A stretch of 47,499 nucleotides of DNA from Colwellia sp. (lineage in GTDB: Bacteria; Pseudomonadota; Gammaproteobacteria; Enterobacterales; Alteromonadaceae). The translations under genes were made by a program, and so were the position numbers. Under the pieces are notes generated by a model, which ran no database searches, was not told where the DNA came from, and saw only the letters and a program-made list of their open reading frames with translations. Where the stretch lies: NCBI GenBank assembly GCA_029938115.1, contig JAPYOP010000029.1, forward strand, positions 6,442 through 53,940. Direction: 5' to 3'. This document shows, piece by piece, positions 17,495-25,083 of this stretch; the first letter of the stretch is position 1; each line of letters opens with the position of its first letter.

Positions 17495-17968
17495 ATGTTT
17501 GATAAAATACTCATTAGCCGTTGTTTTTTAGGTGAAAATGTTCGTTACAATAGCGAAATAATACCGTTACAGCACAAGCTACTAACATTGTGGCAGCAAC
17601 AAAATCGCTTCATTGCTATCTGCCCTGAAGTCTTTGGTGGCCTGTCTGTACCTAGAGAGCCTGCTGAGCAGCAACCAAATAGTGATAAAATTATTACTAT
17701 TACCGGCAAAGATGTTAGCGCACCGTTTAATTTAGGTGCAAAACAAGCGCTAGCATTATGCCAACAACATAACATTCGCTTTGCACTACTCAAAGAATCA
17801 AGCCCATCCTGTGGTAGTACACTTATTTATGATGGCTCATTTTCTAACCATAAAATTGTAGGACAAGGAGTAACAAGTAAGATATTAACTCAAGCAGGTA
17901 TTAAGGTTTTTTCTGAGGATAATTTGGAGGAATTGATAAATTCACTTGATAAGGATGATGAATTTTAG
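17495..17968 (+). CDS. DUF523/TudS-type [4Fe-4S] thiouracil desulfidase-like protein
   Basis: 157 residues of DUF523. The three conserved cysteines are visible: SRCFLGENVRY near the N-terminus, ICPEVFGGLSVPREPAE, and SPSCGS. In characterised TudS proteins these hold a [4Fe-4S] cluster that removes sulfur from thiouracil, so a desulfidase role in nucleobase or tRNA-fragment salvage is likely. The VRY and PREPAE segments are family hallmarks. It is seven bases from the DUF3630 gene, and its stop overlaps the convergent GGDEF gene by four bases. Confidence 0.82.
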   Translation: MFDKILISRCFLGENVRYNSEIIPLQHKLLTLWQQQNRFIAICPEVFGGLSVPREPAEQQPNSDKIITITGKDVSAPFNLGAKQALALCQQHNIRFALLKESSPSCGSTLIYDGSFSNHKIVGQGVTSKILTQAGIKVFSEDNLEELINSLDKDDEF

Positions 17969-18948
17969 TTTATGCTTTCATTGACTACGGCTTTACGAGT
18001 TCGATTGATAAATTGATTTAGTGGCTCTTTATTTTTCATTTCACTAATACCGCACGAAATGCTCATTTTTGGTAACCTGACACCCGATTGCACACTAACA
18101 AAACGAAGCTTTTCCACGCCTTGTTTTATTTTCTCTGCTATTTCACTGGCGATACCGCCATCAACATCCGGCAGTAAAACAATAAACTCATCACTTGCTG
18201 AACGTATTGGCAAACCGCTATCATCAACATAACTGGCAACTTTCTTAGCTATTTTTGACAAAATCACATCACCAATCAATGCACCGAAACGCTCACTAAA
18301 TTGACTAAAATGATCAACACTGACCACAATAGCTGCAATGCCTCTTTCAGCATCTTCGCTAAGCCAAGCTTCAACATGTTTAGACATAGCTTTTCGGTTA
18401 TGCAAACCTGTAACAGGGTCTAAATAAATTTCTTGACGCACTTCTTCAAGCTCATCTTCTAAAGCTTGCGTTTGCAATTGGGATAACTCTAATTGTTCAG
18501 CCAATTGTTGTTGCTGTTTTTTAAATGCTATTGATGCATGATGAAGTTTTGATATAGCGGACTTTACTTCGCTCCTATCATTCGACATTAATGCTGGAAT
18601 ACTGTCATCTAAATGCTCAATAAAATCTTGCGCACCAGAAGTTGATTTCAAACAGCTTTCTTGAATTTGAGTAAATAATGTTGAAAGATCAGAAATGATG
18701 TCATCGCGAAATTTACTTTGCTCTAGTAAATGGTCTTTATATAACTGCTCCATAAAGAAGCCGTCTAATCCTTTACCTGATAATAATAACCGCTTAATAC
18801 TTGCCGTTAAAATTGGTTTTTTATTTTTACAATACTCATAACTAACCGCATAGTTTATTGGATTAACAGGCAAACGCCACTGATTCAGTTGAGCAACTGC
18901 CAGCGTCATGGTTTTATGTGCTTGCTTTATTGAATCGTGATACTTCAC
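17965..18948 (-). CDS. GGDEF-domain protein with atypical signature ASDEF
   Basis: 327 residues: a helical N-terminal half with a coiled coil (about 120-165) and a C-terminal GGDEF domain beginning DPVTGLHNRKAM. The signature loop reads RSASDEFIVLLP, so GGDEF is replaced by ASDEF. The second glycine, which contacts the substrate GTP, is Ser. There is no RxxD inhibitory site in the segment before it. It may be a weak diguanylate cyclase or a catalytically dead GTP/c-di-GMP sensor. No transmembrane segment is visible, so it is cytoplasmic. It is convergent with the TudS gene. Confidence 0.85.
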   Translation of the reverse strand: MKYHDSIKQAHKTMTLAVAQLNQWRLPVNPINYAVSYEYCKNKKPILTASIKRLLLSGKGLDGFFMEQLYKDHLLEQSKFRDDIISDLSTLFTQIQESCLKSTSGAQDFIEHLDDSIPALMSNDRSEVKSAISKLHHASIAFKKQQQQLAEQLELSQLQTQALEDELEEVRQEIYLDPVTGLHNRKAMSKHVEAWLSEDAERGIAAIVVSVDHFSQFSERFGALIGDVILSKIAKKVASYVDDSGLPIRSASDEFIVLLPDVDGGIASEIAEKIKQGVEKLRFVSVQSGVRLPKMSISCGISEMKNKEPLNQFINRTRKAVVNESIN

Positions 18949-19118
18949 CGATTCACCCCTATAAACTTACGCTATGATGCTCTTTGTCATCTATTAAGCC
19001 TATTCTCTAGCATATATAGATAAATATCTACTAAATTTTCGTTATTTAAAGCTATCTGTAGCTCATCTAGTTAAATTACTGCTAAAGTAGTTCGCCTTCC
19101 CAAATTGAGTTATTAAAA

Positions 19119-20909
19119 ATGAAAAAGTTTTTATCATTATTTTGTCTTTATTTTTTGCTAAGTTGTAGCCAAACAACAAGCCTTAATGATAAAGAAGCAG
19201 TCACTCTCAGTGATCAACAACTGCAACAAATCATTATTACTTATCAGCAGTTTTATCAGCAAAGTAGCCCTTTTAACGATCCTGAAGAAGGCGGAAACAA
19301 TGGTAAGTTACCCAACCTTGCTCCTGAATTTTTAGCTAAGCAGAATAAAAAACTGCAAAAAATATACAAAGCCCTTATCAATATTGATGTTGATGAACTA
19401 AATGCAGACAATCAGATTAATAGTGCCGTTTTAATTTACACTCTAAAAAATCAATTAGACAGCTATAGCAACAAAGAGCACTACATGCCGTTAACGGCTG
19501 AATCTGGTTTTCATGTTTGGATAGCCAATATTAGTCAGCAGGTCAATTTAAAAAGTGAGCAAGATTACCGAGACTATTTATCTAAGTTACGCGCTCTTCC
19601 TCATTATTTTTCACAACAAACCGCATGGATGAACATAGGAATAGCAGCAGGTATTACTCAACCTAAAATAGTACTCAAAGGTTTCGAACAATCAATTCTT
19701 GCCTTTATAAAAGAAGATGTGACCGATAGTGGTTATTACAAACCTTTCAAGGAAATGTCTGCATTTATATCACCTGAAGCTCAAAAGAGTATTCAAAAAG
19801 AAGCCAAAAATATTATAGCCAAACAGGTCATGCCAACGTATCAAAAATATTATGATTTTATGGTAAATCGCTATAAGCAACATGCCAGAGATAACATTGC
19901 TGCGACATCACTACCCAATGGTAAAAGTTATTATCAAAATAGAGTACAGCATTACACCACCATAGATATTACTGCCGAGCAGGTTCATCAAAAAGGTTTA
20001 TCCGAAGTTAAACGAATTCGTGCTGAAATGGATGAAATCATCAAGCAAGTGAAATTTGATGGTGATTTTAAAGCTTTTATTGATTTTTTACGAAATGACC
20101 CACAATTTTACGCTAAAACACCTGTTGGCCTATTAAAAGAGGCATCATATATAGCTAAAAAAATGGATGCTAAATTACCCTCTTTGTTTAAAACGCTACC
20201 AAGAACTCCTTATGGTGTCGTTGAAGTACCCGCAAATATAGCGCCCAAATATACAACCGGACGCTATTCTGGTCCTGCTCGCGATGATCAAGCGGGAAAC
20301 TACTGGGTCAATACCTATAGGTTAGATAGACGGCCATTATACGTATTGCCTGCATTAACATTGCATGAAGCAGTACCTGGTCACCATTTACAGGGCTCTA
20401 TCGCTCAAGAAATGAAGAATGTGCCTAAATTTCGAAACCGAATCTATATATCTGCCTTTGGTGAAGGTTGGGGATTATATTCTGAATATCTTGGTATAGA
20501 AGCAGGTATATATGAAACACCTTACCAAGATTTTGGCCGTTTAACTTATGAAATGTGGCGAGCTTGTCGCCTTGTTGTTGATACCGGTATGCATGCTCAA
20601 GACTGGTCAAGACAACAAGCTATAGACTATCTTGCGAGCAATACCGCTCTATCATTGCATAACGTACAAACAGAGATAGATCGATATATTTCGTGGCCTG
20701 GTCAAGCTTTATCATACAAAATTGGTGAACTAACAATTAAACGTTTACGTAAAAGTGCCGAACAAGCTTTAGGAGAAACGTTTGATTTACGGGATTTTCA
20801 TGATCAAATTTTAAAGCATGGTTCAATGCCATTAAGCATGCTAGAGAAAGTAATCAATCAATATATCGCTGATGAAAAAGCAAAGATAAAAGTAAAAACA
20901 AAAAGTTAG
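19119..20909 (+). CDS. DUF885 family lipoprotein metallopeptidase
   Basis: 596 residues with a lipoprotein signal (LYFLLSC, Cys16) and the DUF885 metallopeptidase domain. The zinc site LHEAVPGHHLQG and the downstream EGWGLYSEYL glutamate fit the family, whose members are membrane- or envelope-bound peptidases. It is likely anchored in the envelope and degrades peptides; substrate unknown. The gene stands alone. Its 3' flank holds an oppositely oriented c-di-GMP riboswitch whose transcript would run into its 3' end. Confidence 0.9.
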   Translation: MKKFLSLFCLYFLLSCSQTTSLNDKEAVTLSDQQLQQIIITYQQFYQQSSPFNDPEEGGNNGKLPNLAPEFLAKQNKKLQKIYKALINIDVDELNADNQINSAVLIYTLKNQLDSYSNKEHYMPLTAESGFHVWIANISQQVNLKSEQDYRDYLSKLRALPHYFSQQTAWMNIGIAAGITQPKIVLKGFEQSILAFIKEDVTDSGYYKPFKEMSAFISPEAQKSIQKEAKNIIAKQVMPTYQKYYDFMVNRYKQHARDNIAATSLPNGKSYYQNRVQHYTTIDITAEQVHQKGLSEVKRIRAEMDEIIKQVKFDGDFKAFIDFLRNDPQFYAKTPVGLLKEASYIAKKMDAKLPSLFKTLPRTPYGVVEVPANIAPKYTTGRYSGPARDDQAGNYWVNTYRLDRRPLYVLPALTLHEAVPGHHLQGSIAQEMKNVPKFRNRIYISAFGEGWGLYSEYLGIEAGIYETPYQDFGRLTYEMWRACRLVVDTGMHAQDWSRQQAIDYLASNTALSLHNVQTEIDRYISWPGQALSYKIGELTIKRLRKSAEQALGETFDLRDFHDQILKHGSMPLSMLEKVINQYIADEKAKIKVKTKS

Positions 20910-20939
20910 AAGGATTTAGAAACAAAAGGCAAGGAAGCC

Positions 20940-21056
20940 ACGCAAAGTAAACCGGGGAAACAGACTTTAAGCTGTTTAAAATAGAAGAGCCCCCACTACA
21001 TCTAAATTTGGCAGTCCCGCTGTCATAGGTTTCCCGTTAGACCGGTTACTTTGCGT
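20940..21056. repeat. Inverted arms linking the riboswitch core to a downstream segment
   Basis: Arm 20940-20955 (ACGCAAAGTAAACCGG) is the inverse of 21042-21056 (CCGGTTACTTTGCGT), with one bulged A. On the minus-strand transcript the second arm is the conserved ACGCAAAG core of the aptamer, so the downstream arm can pair with and disrupt it. On the plus strand the same arms form a hairpin at the DUF885 3' end. Whether it is an expression platform, a terminator or a second degenerate aptamer copy is open. Confidence 0.55.
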
Positions 21057-21085
21057 CTCCAACTTTCGTTAGATTTGCCCTTGTC
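21010..21085 (-). ncRNA. Cyclic di-GMP-I (GEMM-I) riboswitch aptamer, minus strand, no gene downstream
   Basis: Read 5'-3' on the minus strand, the segment has all the GEMM-I landmarks in order: AGGGCAAA, stem TCTAAC-GAAA-GTTGGA with the GAAA tetraloop, the invariant GACGCAAAG, then CCGGTCTAACGGGAAACC, CTATGACAGC and GGGACTGCC. The order and loop sizes agree closely with the Vibrio Vc2 class aptamer. It lies 21010-21085 and is followed on its own strand by only the antisense of the DUF885 gene. The normal targets of this riboswitch class are motility, pili, chitin/adhesin and c-di-GMP genes. None is here on this strand. Confidence 0.85.
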
Positions 21086-21106
21086 GAGCTTTAGCAGCTC
21101 AAGGTC

Positions 21107-21134
21107 ATTATAATGCCTCATTTATAATTGTAAA
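21107..21134 (-). promoter_or_regulatory. Promoter of the minus-strand riboswitch transcript
   Basis: On the minus strand TTTACA (21134-21129) and TATAAT (21112-21107) are spaced 16 bases apart, a near-ideal sigma-70 promoter. A start point near 21100 would begin the RNA about 20 bases ahead of the GEMM-I core, as expected for a riboswitch leader. Confidence 0.65.
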
Positions 21135-21207
21135 CAAAAAACTAACATCCTAACGTTAATCACGCTAAAATAAGTCTCCTATTTATTATAACTATGTGTT
21201 TTTATTC

Positions 21208-23097
21208 ATGTTAATGATAAAGAAAATATATATTTTCTATACTATTGTATTGATGTGTTCTTTATTTACTATCAGTTTCAACGCTTTAGCCGTTGGCAGC
21301 GAGTCTTTATCTCAAGAACAACTTATTAATCAAGTAGAGTCTTTGTTTAAACAAAATTCAGAAACCCTCAACTATAATAAAGTTGTAGCATTAAGTAACA
21401 GAATAATCTTGCGTCGCGAGATATATCCAAGTGAAATTCTTGCAAAAACATACTTGTTACTTGCTAGTGTTGCCAGTAATAAAGGTGAACTAGAAACGGC
21501 ATTACAATTTACTCAAGATGGTTTAGCCATTGCTACTCGGCACAAAAAAATCAAATTATGCTTACAAATAAAGTTAGCCAGTATTCACTCAGCTAAAAAG
21601 CAGTATGAACAGTTACTGATAACCGCTCAACTGGCAATTGACATGCCACAAAATGAAGAAAACACTAAGTATTTTTTATTTGCTTTAAGTTATCGAAGTG
21701 TGGCATATGCAATGCTGAATCAGCACGAGAATGCGCTAGCTGATTTACAAAGCATTGAAGCTATTATTAAGCAAAATGCTTCTTTTGCAGAGCATATATC
21801 ACTACTAGCGATTCTAGCCAACGCTTATTATCATTTAAAGGATTATCAAACGGCCCTAACTGTTCAATTAAAAATATTAAAATTGCGCTTTAATTTAAAT
21901 AAATTAGATAATGTTGATCAAACATATTACCACTTAGCCAATGCTTATTATCACTTAAATAGATTTAACGACGCTTATAATAGCTATTGGGAAGCTAAAA
22001 GATATGCCAAGAAAAAAACTGCGCCAATTTATGTAGCCTATGCAAGCCAAGGGCTAGGATTAACGCTAATTCAGCAAAAACACTATGCCGAAGCTAAAAC
22101 TGAAACGTTAGAAGCAAAAACTTTATTTTACCAAAATAATTTAGCTAGACCCTACGTAGAAACAATCATCTCTCTGGCGCAGATAAACAACTTAACTAAG
22201 CAAAAAAAGCAAGCCACAAATTTAATACTAGAAGCAGAAAAATTATTATTGAACATTGAATTATCAGGTGATTTCATAGTTTTATACCAATTGCTTGCGG
22301 ATATTTATCACGTCAAAAAAGACATAGATAAAGCATACTTTTGGCAGGAAAAATACAGTGCAGCTTTATTTAACCTCAATAAATATGCACACCTAAATCA
22401 CCAACCATCTGTCCAGCACGATATTATTCTAGATAAATCAGTAAATGCTTCTGCTAGTAACAAAAGGCGCCAACTAGCGGTCAATCTTGCTGAACAAAGC
22501 GAGTTAGCAATATCTTTTTCGAAAAAATATCATCAGCAACAAACCTTTATTTTTATCTTATCACTCGTTATAACATTACTTCTCGGCTTTGTTATATTTT
22601 TCTGGTTAAAGCATCGCGCTAAAAAGTTGAGAACTACCTATGATGCCTTAGAAAGGCCAAGTTATTTAATTGCCGATCCAGTGCAAACAAAACAGCTTTA
22701 TAAAAAAAGTTTTAATATGGCTAGAAAATACAATTACCCTCTAACTTTAGGCTATATATCAATTAGTAATTGGCAAGAGTTAGCCTTTCAATTTAATAAG
22801 AAAATTACGACAGAAGTTAGCCGAGAAATAGCAAGTTTAATCAATAAGCACATTAATGAATTTGAAAATGCGGGGTTAATTAATGATGGCGAGTATTTAT
22901 TAGTTTTTCCACATCAGCATAAAGTGGATGTAGAAAAGAAGATGGAAAAGCTTATATCTGCCTTAAAGCTGAGATTTTTTGCCAATTTAGGGGAGTTTTC
23001 AGTTACAATTGCTGACTCAGTTGAAAGTCCAAACTTTCAAGATATTGATCCATATATTTTCCTATCACAACTAAGTGATTCAATAAAAATCAGGTGA
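21208..23097 (+). CDS. TPR sensor membrane protein with degenerate GGDEF-like domain
   Basis: About 629 residues. A signal peptide (ending FNALA) leads to a periplasmic tract of tetratricopeptide repeats (about 35-400; e.g. NAYYHLKDYQTALTVQ and NAYYHLNRFNDAYNSY), one transmembrane helix (about 445-468), and a C-terminal domain of about 150 residues. That domain resembles GGDEF in outline: a region like TKQLYKKSFNMARKYNYPL, then NDGEYLLVFP where GGDEF would lie. The catalytic motif is lost, so it is probably not a cyclase. The start is unsettled: GTG 21196, ATG 21208 and ATG 21214 are all possible, none with a good ribosome binding site; the ATG at 21214 gives the cleanest signal peptide. It is followed four bases later by a small membrane protein. 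Confidence 0.75.
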   Translation: MLMIKKIYIFYTIVLMCSLFTISFNALAVGSESLSQEQLINQVESLFKQNSETLNYNKVVALSNRIILRREIYPSEILAKTYLLLASVASNKGELETALQFTQDGLAIATRHKKIKLCLQIKLASIHSAKKQYEQLLITAQLAIDMPQNEENTKYFLFALSYRSVAYAMLNQHENALADLQSIEAIIKQNASFAEHISLLAILANAYYHLKDYQTALTVQLKILKLRFNLNKLDNVDQTYYHLANAYYHLNRFNDAYNSYWEAKRYAKKKTAPIYVAYASQGLGLTLIQQKHYAEAKTETLEAKTLFYQNNLARPYVETIISLAQINNLTKQKKQATNLILEAEKLLLNIELSGDFIVLYQLLADIYHVKKDIDKAYFWQEKYSAALFNLNKYAHLNHQPSVQHDIILDKSVNASASNKRRQLAVNLAEQSELAISFSKKYHQQQTFIFILSLVITLLLGFVIFFWLKHRAKKLRTTYDALERPSYLIADPVQTKQLYKKSFNMARKYNYPLTLGYISISNWQELAFQFNKKITTEVSREIASLINKHINEFENAGLINDGEYLLVFPHQHKVDVEKKMEKLISALKLRFFANLGEFSVTIADSVESPNFQDIDPYIFLSQLSDSIKIR

Positions 23098-23101
23098 ACT
23101 A

Positions 23102-23629
23102 ATGATAGCTGTATTACTGATTACTGCCCTTTTTGTTTTTATCAGCATTTATTTTTTTCTTCGCGCTGAAAAATTGCAACACTCTATACTGTTATTAAAA
23201 CGTGAAACAGCCAAAGCACAAAAAGAAAATCAAATTCTATCTAAGTCAATGGGTTTAATGGCTGGTAATACTGAAGATTTTGCCAAAAGCAGATTAAAAC
23301 TATTGCTCAATAAGAAAAAAGATCAAAAAACTTCGGATGAGTTAGCACTTATCAAAATTCTTATTGATAATTATTCTATCATTTTTAAAGAATGCTTGAT
23401 GAAAAAAGGAAAACTGCATACGATTACTAGAAAATATTGTTCCGCTCAAGGAAGTGAGGCTTATAAAGAATTTTTTGACAAGATAATAAAGAACAATTCA
23501 AAAATACAACGATTATGGAATAGTAATAATTTAATTGGTTTTGTTTGCTTGGTTGAAGCTTTATTGGTTCAATATGAAGAACAATTACAAGATAACGCTG
23601 TAGCTGAAACGTCATCAACTACAACATAA
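23102..23629 (+). CDS. Small membrane coiled-coil hypothetical protein, partner of the TPR/GGDEF-like protein
   Basis: 175 residues that I do not recognise. Residues 1-20 are a transmembrane anchor (IAVLLITALFVFISIYFFL), followed by a charged coiled coil (about 22-50) and a helical domain with a tail of S and T residues. It starts four bases after the preceding stop with AGGTGA just upstream, so it is translationally coupled to the TPR protein. It is probably a subunit or accessory protein of the same membrane assembly. No catalytic motif is visible. Confidence 0.68.
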   Translation: MIAVLLITALFVFISIYFFLRAEKLQHSILLLKRETAKAQKENQILSKSMGLMAGNTEDFAKSRLKLLLNKKKDQKTSDELALIKILIDNYSIIFKECLMKKGKLHTITRKYCSAQGSEAYKEFFDKIIKNNSKIQRLWNSNNLIGFVCLVEALLVQYEEQLQDNAVAETSSTTT

Positions 23630-23640
23630 AAAATAACAGA

Positions 23641-23895
23641 TTAATTTCTAATAACAATATTAGGAGAGCTATCTATTTCACCTTCAGATGAAATAGTCGC
23701 TACTGAATCGTTGCATAGTAATATAGCTAAACTTCCAACATGACTATTACGAATATAAGTAAGATCATAGCCAAACTGAGTTAAGCTACTTGCAGCAAAT
23801 TTTTGAGCTAGGGAAAGCTTGTTCCATAAACTTTCTGGAACTAACTCTTGCTGTCGTCTCTCTAGGAGTATTTCTCTTTCTGCCATTGCCTGCAT
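23641..23895 (-). CDS. Short hypothetical cytoplasmic protein
   Basis: 84 residues of unknown family: a charged N-terminus (AEREILLERRQQEL), a helical middle (LWNKLSLAQKFAASSL), and a C-terminal part with GSLAILLCNDSVATIS. The ATG at 23895 follows AGAGGTT with proper spacing, which supports the start. It is convergent with the membrane protein gene, stops 11 bases apart. No function can be given. Confidence 0.6.
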   Translation of the reverse strand: MQAMAEREILLERRQQELVPESLWNKLSLAQKFAASSLTQFGYDLTYIRNSHVGSLAILLCNDSVATISSEGEIDSSPNIVIRN

Positions 23896-24127
23896 ATGAA
23901 CCTCTAATATCGAAATCTAATAACTGAATCTGAGAGTCCATTCAAATTGTTTATAAGCTTAAATATTAAGCGAACGTACATATAAAGTATCTTAATTTTT
24001 TCTATACATCAATATTAATTTAATCAAAAAGACTGTTATTATTACAGATAAGACCAAGCAGGTCAGTGAATTGTTAATTAGACGTTAAAAACCAACGATA
24101 ATATGTAAATAAATTGAGTATAAAATT

Positions 24128-24985
24128 ATGAGTGTCGTTTTAGATGAACTATTAAATTTACTAAAGTTAGAAGTCATTGAACAAGGGATATATAGAGGCC
24201 AAAGCCAAGATTTAGGCTTTAGAGCATTATTTGGTGGGCAAGTTATGGGGCAAGCGCTATCTGCCGCTCAAGAGACGGTTAGTGCCGACCGCTTTGTACA
24301 CTCGCTTCACTCTTACTTTTTACGGGCGGGAGATGCTTCAAAACCCGTTGTTTATGAAGTAGAAAATATCAGAAATGGTAATAGTTTTAGTACCAGAAGA
24401 GTACAGGCAATACAAAATGGTAAAGCAATCTTCTATATGACTGCTTCTTTTCAGCAACCTGAAGAGGGCTTTAATCATCAAGATACCATGCCCAATGTCC
24501 CGAGTCCTGATGGTATTCCTTCTTTCAATGATTTTATTACCGAGCACCAAGAGGCATTACCCAAATCAATGCGTGAAAAGTTTTTAGCTGAAAAACCAAT
24601 AGAAATCCGCCCAATTCAACAATACAATTGGCTTAAACCAGAAAAAAGCGATTCAAACTCCCAAAGTTGGCTAAAAACCAATGGTAATTTACCTGATGAC
24701 TTACGCATTCACAGCTGCATGCTCGCCTATGCATCAGATTTCCATTTTTTACCGACAGCATTGTTGCCACACGGAGTTAGCCATTTACTGCCTAATTTTC
24801 AAATAGCGACGGTCGATCATGCCATGTGGTTTCACCGCCCTTTTCGCTTTGATGACTGGCTGCTATATTGCATGGACAGCCCTTCAGCTAGTAATGGCCG
24901 AGGACTTGTGCGCGGTCAAATATATAATCGTCAAGGTGCATTGGTAGCGTCGACTATGCAAGAAGGGGTTATTAGGCAAAGATAA
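24128..24985 (+). CDS. tesB: Acyl-CoA thioesterase II (TesB)
   Basis: 285 residues, matching TesB (286 in Escherichia coli), a double-hotdog thioesterase that hydrolyses medium and long chain acyl-CoA to free fatty acid and CoA. It has the N-terminal hotdog with YRGQSQDLGFRALFGGQVMGQAL, FVHSLHSYFLRAGD, and the second hotdog with SCMLAYASDFHFLP, ATVDHAMWFHRPFR, and SNGRGLVRGQIYNRQGALVAS. The conserved Asp, Thr/Ser and Gln residues of the active site fall in these segments. Convergent with the mechanosensitive channel gene; stops are about 100 bases apart. Confidence 0.96.
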   Translation: MSVVLDELLNLLKLEVIEQGIYRGQSQDLGFRALFGGQVMGQALSAAQETVSADRFVHSLHSYFLRAGDASKPVVYEVENIRNGNSFSTRRVQAIQNGKAIFYMTASFQQPEEGFNHQDTMPNVPSPDGIPSFNDFITEHQEALPKSMREKFLAEKPIEIRPIQQYNWLKPEKSDSNSQSWLKTNGNLPDDLRIHSCMLAYASDFHFLPTALLPHGVSHLLPNFQIATVDHAMWFHRPFRFDDWLLYCMDSPSASNGRGLVRGQIYNRQGALVASTMQEGVIRQR

Positions 24986-25021
24986 AAATATTGAGTAAGA
25001 AAAGTAACTAGCTTTAAATTG

Positions 25022-25056
25022 CGAAGAGTTCCTCCCCGTGAGTGATGAGCTCTTCG
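25022..25056. terminator. Stem-loop between convergent tesB and ybdG-like genes
   Basis: CGAAGAG (25022-25028) pairs with CTCTTCG (25050-25056). A T-tract is not obvious on either side, so it may be a factor-assisted or RNA-stabilising 3' structure. It lies in the only gap between the two convergent genes. Confidence 0.45.
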
Positions 25057-25083
25057 TTACCCGAAACTCGCCACTTATCTCAC

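Noticed and set aside
20910-21009. Possible micro-gene after the minus-strand riboswitch (GTG near 20941 reading 11 codons; ATG near 20999 followed at once by TAG)
   Set aside because: No Shine-Dalgarno sequence, extremely short, and no recognisable leader peptide pattern.
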